Source: Prosapia bicincta
Lineage: Eukaryota > Arthropoda > Insecta > Hemiptera > Cercopidae
Length of the DNA stretch: 64,000 nucleotides
Direction: 5' to 3'
NCBI GenBank assembly: GCA_036971475.1
Contig: JBAIZL010000001.1
Coordinates: 97,686,350-97,750,349, forward strand
The notes beneath the pieces were generated by a model. It was not told the DNA's origin. It saw only the letters and a program-made list of their open reading frames with translations, and ran no database searches. Positions within the stretch are counted from its first letter, which is position 1; each line of letters starts with the position of its first letter. Of this stretch, positions 58,440-64,000 are shown one piece after another. The translations under genes and the position numbers were made by a program.

Positions 58440-61400
58440 ACATACGTTAAACCGAAATAACACTTTTCTATTTTTTTTTAAATCCACTATAAATTTTATT
58501 ACCTATATACATTGAAATTACCAAAACCATAATAAGCTTCAACATATTTATATCAAAAAGACAATTAACAGATTCCTTGTCTATTCGTAAATTGAGTGTA
58601 TTTAATGCGCTTATAAAAATATAGTCTAGTTCGTCTAGCCGACATAATAGGATTATTTCAAATAAACAAAAAATGAAAGGGCTGAAAAAGTAAAAGTAAA
58701 AAAAATAACTTTATATAAAATGTTGGCACAACTATTTATTAGATCTAGTACGGCAAGAAGTAAACGTACAATTACTTAGTGCAACTTTTTACTCAACAAT
58801 GCACTAGACTACTTTTCTAAAGCAAAACACGTAGGATTCACTAAAGGTTTGGTCCCACGTGCTTCTTTTACCTTGCTTGTACAAGTATGTAAGAGGAAGC
58901 GTTAGAAAAAGCCTAACATTACGGGAAGTCGAGGGTAAATGCTTCTCTTTAAGGGACTTTAGTGCACACTAGATTCCTGTCATGATTGTCTTTACAATTA
59001 ATTAAAGCGGAGGTCCCCTCAACATGTCGTGATGTGTCAGCGATTCTAGTGCCGTGATTACAGACTCTGTCGTGGGGGTGTGCCACAGAAGCGACTGCTT
59101 TGAGATGCGCACGTAGTCTATTGGTGATTTATTTAGATAATTAATTTGGGTTTTATGAGGTTACAGTTCAAATTAATTAAAAATTTAACATTGCTTATTT
59201 TTGTTTGAAACCTCTTATTATGGTTGATCAATTAGTGGAACTTAGTGGCACCTATTTTTTATTTCAACATAAATAAAAGCCTACAATAAAATATAAAAAA
59301 CTTTAAAATTATATAACAGTACAAAAGCGTTAAAAATAATGTAAAAACATACTAAAAAACTCAAAACTATAAAATACTATTTTTAAATTTCCTTTAAGTC
59401 TTATTTACTTAAGATTTTGAAACATGAAGCTTTTAATAAAATTTTAATAAATAATTTTGTAAAGAGATTTTTTGAATTTTTTATGCAATTAAATCATAAC
59501 TACAAAAATTTCATGATTTTAAAATGCTGAAATTATAAACAAATTTTATTTCCAATAGGGATTATTTTCGTTCCCGCTTAAACGGTTGGTAAAATACTAA
59601 TTTTATCACGGATATTGCTAATTACAAACTCAGAGCTTGATAATGAGCCTGCATATCATTTCACATTTTCCTAGTTCTCATCAAATTTTTAGACTTTACA
59701 TAAGACTAGAGTTTTAATAATTCCTATAGAAGTATATAATTTAACATGTGTTATATAGAAAAATAAAAGCCTATATATAAGGCATATACTGTATAAGTTA
59801 CAAATCTCTATTTCCTTAGAGTTCTGTCCAATTAAATGGAGTTTGAGTCGAACATTATAAAATACATTTTTCAAAAAAAAAAAAACGTAAAAATGTAGGT
59901 ATCGTAGAAATGATAATTTTAGACTCATTACAATTATAAATGTACCCTAAAGTTCAATTCTTCTTGCCCACATTTGACATAGCAACATGAAATAGTTTTT
60001 TGTTAAAATATGTTTTTCATTTTTAATGAAACAAGGTTTTATCCGCTACGTAAAAAAGATATCTAAGGCAATTAGGTAAGGTTTAGCCTAAAAAAGGTAA
60101 AGTCCTATATTTATTCACGAAATTATAAAGAAGAGGGATTTTTGTTTGTAAAATGAAAGATTAAAAGTTATTCTTTTACATATTTTATAAAAATAAAATT
60201 CATATTTTTTTAACAAAAATCACAATACATAAAATTACAAAATATTATAGCCTAATATTAGCGCTACAGTTAACAGGATGTATTTTGTCCTTTAACTTCT
60301 GAGGAATATTTTGTTATTTTTTTTAATTCGTTCTAAAATTGAGTATGTTAACTTTTTTTGCTGTTACATATTTGTATTCTTAATAATAAGGTATTAGTTT
60401 TATAATTTTTAATAAAGCAAAAGACATTTAGTTTATAACATATTGCCTGATAAACATTATATCCCTTTGCACTTAAAATTAACCCGTGTTGGGGGTCTCG
60501 TATCTTGTGAATACAAGTGTGGCATATGATGGTAGGGTTGGATCTTCTTTTGGTGTTAGGTTGAATTCCTTTTTTTAACACATTTGGGACGATGGACGAG
60601 TGTAACTCGTCCATAAATTCCCGGCCCCCAGAGCCTATGGACGACTATAGCTGATTTAGGCATTATACCACGTTTAGTAGCAATTGAGCGAGTCTAATTC
60701 CTCTATAGTAATGTATGTTCAAATGTTAGTTAGTATATCTACGGCTAGATGTCGTAAAATAATTAAAACGACGACGAACATCAAGAGTTGAGTGCCCAAC
60801 TGTAAACGGGATTCTACCCCTTCACTGCGAGTTAGGTTCAGTAGTCTGTTTTGTGCTATTGCAGGTTATTTTATAGGTGTTTCTATAAATTTAAAATATT
60901 TCTTTAGTATGTTGTAGTAATTCTTTATTATTATTTATTATTATTGTTATTATTAGCTTTTATTTTCTATCGAAATCGGAATTATTACACATTCTGATAA
61001 AATCCTGGCTCAGATATTGTAGAAGATGACGAAACCACTTATCTGAAGGGTCAAGGGATGAGTGTGATGAAACGAAAGTTAGTTCCAATTTGATTCAAAT
61101 ATCACACCTAATACACTGACACAGCATGACAATAATGACGTGATACAAGATCTGGGTAATAGCCTCTGGACAACAACAGGTACATAACCACCCCTTCCTA
61201 TTTTGGATGAGGAAGCTATTCTAAATGCGTAGTTGATGAAACGTCAAAGGCTATTAATTTTTTCAGTCTGTTTCTTGATAAATCTATATTTAGGTCCAGG
61301 CTAAAAGTCGAAACTAATAGGCATGCACCTTTCTGTATCCAAGAAGTATGACGTAAGGGAAACATGATGCCAAATTCATTGTAGAATTTATATTTTTTCC

Positions 61401-61470
61401 AATTTTTTTTTATTTTGAAAAAATTGATTATTCTAATCAAATTAATTATTATGCTATAAATACCCAACAT
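58440..61470. other. AT-rich DNA, no gene recognised
   Basis: Frames at 59689-59928, 60348-60614 and 61216-61470 show no domain I can support. A short perfect hairpin (atggacgagt / actcgtccat) lies at 60591-60613. Confidence 0.4.
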
Positions 61471-61474
61471 AAAA

Positions 61475-61514
61475 TCACCACATACAGCTGTAAATAGGGG
61501 AAAAGATCTTTAAC

Positions 61515-61554
<40 letters not shown>

Positions 61555-61616
61555 TAATTCTTGTATTTGTATTTTGACTTATGTTCTTTATTAATACACA
61601 AGAATACATATTGCGA

Positions 61617-61694
<78 letters not shown>

Positions 61695-61732
61695 CACATA
61701 CAGCTGTAAATAGGAAGAAAAGATCTTTAACA

Positions 61733-61790
<58 letters not shown>

Positions 61791-61846
61791 CTCTTGTATT
61801 TGTATTTTGACTTATGTTCTTTATTAATACACAAGAATACATAATG

Positions 61847-61885
<39 letters not shown>
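61475..61885. repeat. 216-bp tandem duplication with TA tracts and PLE end fragments
   Basis: Unit 1 (61475-61690) and unit 2 (61691-61885) both read 'tcaccacatacagctgtaaa', 'aaaagatctttaacat', (TA)n, then 'cttgtatttgtattttgac', 'ttctttattaatacacaaga' and (TA)n. The last part is the outer end of the 47.8-kb type ribozyme element without its ribozyme. Length differences lie in the TA tracts. Confidence 0.92.
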
Positions 61886-61889
<4 letters not shown>

Positions 61890-61934
61890 AAAACAACACA
61901 GGTTATTCAAATACAAGAATATTTATTATTTTAT

Positions 61935-61979
61935 ATCCAAAGCTTTTCGTTGGCAAACAGTACCAACATCATCAGGAAT
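61935..61979 (-). ncRNA. Hammerhead ribozyme motif (left arm)
   Basis: Minus strand: CUGAUGA (complement of 61969-61975), an extra U, GUUGG/CCAAC helix II with loop UACUGUUUG, GAAA, AA-GC-UU helix III, and helix I AUUC against GGAU (one G-U pair). The cleavage base is complementary to 61939. Confidence 0.77.
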
Positions 61980-62024
61980 GAAAATTACAATAATGTGACA
62001 ATAATTGACATTATTGTAATTTTC

Positions 62025-62069
62025 ATTCCTGATGATGTTGGTACTGTTTGCCAACGAAAAGCTTTGGAT
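62025..62069 (+). ncRNA. Hammerhead ribozyme motif (right arm)
   Basis: Plus-strand mirror of the left-arm motif: helix I 62025-62028 with 62066-62069, CUGAUGA 62029-62035, GAAA 62056-62059, predicted cleavage after U62065. Confidence 0.77.
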
Positions 62070-62141
62070 ATAAAATAATAAATATTCTTGTATTTGAATA
62101 ACCTGTGTTGTTTTAAATTATTAAACAAGAAAACGTATTTT

Positions 62142-62142
62142 A

Positions 62143-62234
<92 letters not shown>

Positions 62235-62236
62235 CA

Positions 62237-62273
<37 letters not shown>
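62142..62273. repeat. Interrupted (TA)n microsatellite
   Basis: Several TA tracts separated by ATTACATA-type interruptions to the right of the palindromic element. Confidence 0.96.
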
Positions 62274-62274
<1 letters not shown>

Positions 62275-62278
<4 letters not shown>

Positions 62279-62830
62279 TTAAAGGTCCAATAATTATGTT
62301 TTCACTGAATTTATGCACTGAATTTGCATGAAAATGGTCAATTTCCCTGTGGTTTTGCGACAGTAGTCACGCCCAGTCCCCTGTGTTAAGTGTTCAAATT
62401 GGTATTTAACTAGTTTCTTATGCGAAAGATACTTGAAGCGTAAAACTGTGAATTCGCAGTTTAAGGCGATTCCTTTTAAATCTATACATTTTTCTGTAAC
62501 TAAAACGGTTTTGCATAGGGTAAGTCGAGGAGAGATGGTCATAGAGGAGAGATGTCCAAAAGGCGTAATTTCGTGATCTGATACAGAACATCGCTGTAAC
62601 CCAGTCAGTGTTTACAGTGTACGGTAATAACATCCCGTAAAAGTTGTACAATTTTCGTGGATAGTTCCGGTTGTAGCGAAGAAAACAGTTTACGTGGACC
62701 TTCGAAATTATAATCTGGATTAAGGTATGTGGGCTTCAACATTGTTTTCGTATATATTTTCGAATTTCGTGGCAATATCTGATGCGCCATATCTTAAAGA
62801 ATATTCATAACCTCAAATAATTTCCATACG
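62275..62830. other. No gene recognised; may be part of the adjacent DDE transposon
   Basis: Overlapping frames on the minus strand (62294-62790) have no recognisable domain. The word 'ggagagatgg' occurs at about 62531, 62881 and 62904, and its complement 'ccatctctcct' at 63959-63969, which may reflect element ends or an internal repeat. Confidence 0.3.
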
Positions 62831-62929
62831 TTCACGTTGGCGGGAATTGCTAAGGGTGGCCAACTATCCTCGATAAAAAGGAGAGATGGTCATTTGTTCA
62901 AGGAGAGATGGGCTTACCCGGACTTCTGC

Positions 62930-63690
62930 AGTTGTCTTGCATTTGTCGGTTTAAGCTTTGAGCGGGTGCGTATCATTAACATTTATTTAAATTTACTTAA
63001 CCTACGAGTGGGCCTACAGCCTATTTGCCGACCAGAGGAAGTTATTGCACAATAAGGCTTACAAAGTAGTTGCCTCTGCATCGTCATCAGAGCGTGGGGA
63101 AACGGTGGCTGATATCTCCTGTTGTAACGCCGAGGGAGTCTTTATTCCTTCCGTGGCTATCATGAAAGGTGTCAAAAAGAAACAAAAATGGGAAGATGGG
63201 ATGCCGCCCGGATCAAACATTTTCATATCGTAAAAATCAACCTGCCGAACTTTTTTATATTTGTTTGTGAGACTGTTTTGTGCCAAGAAAACTAAAGGTT
63301 AAATACTTATGATTCTAGATGGTCATGTTTCACATTGGAACTCAATGAAAATGTTAGAATTTGCGAAGAAAATGGTATAGTGTTTCTTTCCTAGTCATAC
63401 CACGCACTACATACAACCTCTAGACAGAGCGTTTTTCAAATCTCTCAAATGCTTTATCTATAAAGCCGTGAATAGATAGCAAAAACTGAACGTTGACTAG
63501 AGTTTCAAGGTTACAGTTAGGACACCTGCTCAGTGATGCACGGGGCAAATCATCTATTGCCGAAAATGCTATTTGGTTTTCGCGCCACTTTATATTTCCT
63601 TTCAACGCAGACGTTGTGCCTGAGTATGCGTTTATCGAAAGAATTTTGGAGGAAACGTCAACAAACTGCAAAATATTGAAAGTAACATAT
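62930..63690 (+). pseudogene. Broken pogo/jerky-like DDE transposase
   Basis: Protein segments in the order expected for a pogo-type (DDE_1, CENP-B/jerky-like) transposase, scattered over frames: RPEEVIAQ before a stop near 63.05 kb; KAYKVVASASSSERGETV and CCNAEGVFIPSVAIMKG (63045-63233); LMILDGHVSHW (~63.31 kb), the second catalytic Asp region; PSHTTHYIQPLDRAFFKSLK (~63.39-63.45 kb), near the third Asp; then a C-terminal piece with GHLLSDA and ENAI (63493-63660). The first Asp, in the usual NVDESG context, appears altered (NLRVGL). At least four frame breaks and stops make it dead. The N-terminal DNA-binding part was not recognised. Such elements are common in insects; family placement is by remembered motif pattern. 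Confidence 0.75.
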
Positions 63691-63734
63691 TTTCACTCGC
63701 ATATGTTTTTGTGTTTGATTATTTCTTAGCCTAA

Positions 63735-64000
63735 TTATATTTATGTGCCTTTTATACTTATATTTTTGTAATTTTTATAAAACATTTGTTCATTTCTTAG
63801 GCTAATAATATTGTTGTAACTTATATATTAATGTTTTTGTAATATTTGTAGCAATTTAGTTTCTGTTACGTGTTATTAACGTTAATAAACTTAAGAATGT
63901 CTGTAAAAATGATTTTCCCTTACTTTTCAGCCTTACTTTATCTTTTACGTCCAGGTAGCCATCTCTCCTATGCTTTATAACCCTCTCTTTAAAGCTTAGG
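63735..64000. other. AT-rich DNA, no gene seen
   Basis: Repeated 'tttcttaggctaat'-like words around 63725-63810 suggest a small local duplication. No gene. Confidence 0.35.

Larger units (their letters stand above)
61887..62117. mobile_element. Perfect palindromic Penelope-derived element with two opposed ribozymes
   Basis: Two 110-bp arms (61887-61996 and 62008-62117) are identical by eye when one is reverse-complemented, with an 11-nt spacer. Each arm is a PLE1-family 3' terminus: 'acaacacaggttattcaa' at the outside, a hammerhead motif inside, and the PLE 3' sequence 'gaaaattacaataatgt' toward the centre. (TA)n borders the left arm directly; on the right the conserved outer 'ttattaaacaagaaaacgta' precedes TA tracts (62142-62273). 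No coding sequence. Confidence 0.93.

Noticed and set aside
60591..60613. Short perfect hairpin atggacgagt/actcgtccat, considered as terminator or element end
   Set aside because: Only 10-bp arms in a eukaryotic context, with no supporting structure around it.
60348..60614. Minus-strand frame with CHTC-like Cys pairs, considered as a piggyBac C-terminal zinc finger
   Set aside because: Cys/His spacing does not match and no transposase core lies nearby.

Overview
The window reads as AT-rich, repeat-dominated intergenic or intronic DNA from an animal nuclear genome. An arthropod, probably an insect, is suggested by the transposon mix (Penelope-like elements, mariner, hAT, pogo-type DDE), a tRNA-derived SINE family, very many (TA)n tracts and a short TTAGG-type run at 28.58 kb. 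I could not identify one intact host protein-coding gene, rRNA or functional tRNA. Most open frames longer than 60 codons come from simple repeats, minisatellites or broken transposons.

Layout. 1-5.9 kb: mostly unique AT-rich DNA with a hAT transposase C-terminal fragment (1.26-1.63 kb). 5.93-8.04 kb: a 31-copy, 68-bp minisatellite with higher-order structure. 10.7-14.7 kb: a hammerhead-associated repeat, long CA/TA tracts, then a nearly full-length but broken Penelope-like element (PLE1, minus strand) behind a 5'-truncated tandem copy. 18.1 kb: internally deleted mariner. 19.2 kb: fold-back element. 22.5-24.4 kb: degenerate ~72-bp minisatellite. 25.6-27.3 kb: ~875-bp tandem duplication carrying tRNA-SINEs. 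27.5-28.1 kb: PLE end with a hammerhead ribozyme. 30.3-31.2 kb: tandem duplication plus large fold-back element. 34.4-37.6 kb: SINE or tRNA-like copies. 38.35-38.8 kb: polypyrimidine tract. 40.5-41.76 kb: 127-bp minisatellite. 47.6-50.5 kb: palindromic ribozyme element followed by a second, head-to-head inverted Penelope-like element (PLE2). 53.07-53.25 kb: long (GT)n. 54.9-56.1 kb: degenerate ~180-bp repeat array. 57.8-58.45 kb: short repeats and two fold-backs. 61.5-62.3 kb: 216-bp tandem duplication and a 230-bp palindrome carrying two opposed hammerhead ribozymes. 62.9-63.7 kb: broken pogo/jerky-like DDE transposase.

The most interesting signal is a set of eight hammerhead-ribozyme-like motifs (seven with an intact CUGAUGA/GAAA core, one decayed). 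They belong to one Penelope-like family, and two pairs are arranged as inverted, near-perfect palindromes bordered on both sides by (TA)n. Ribozymes at both ends of PLE1 delimit a ~2.98-kb unit. The palindromic copies contain no coding sequence and look like non-autonomous derivatives of the same family.
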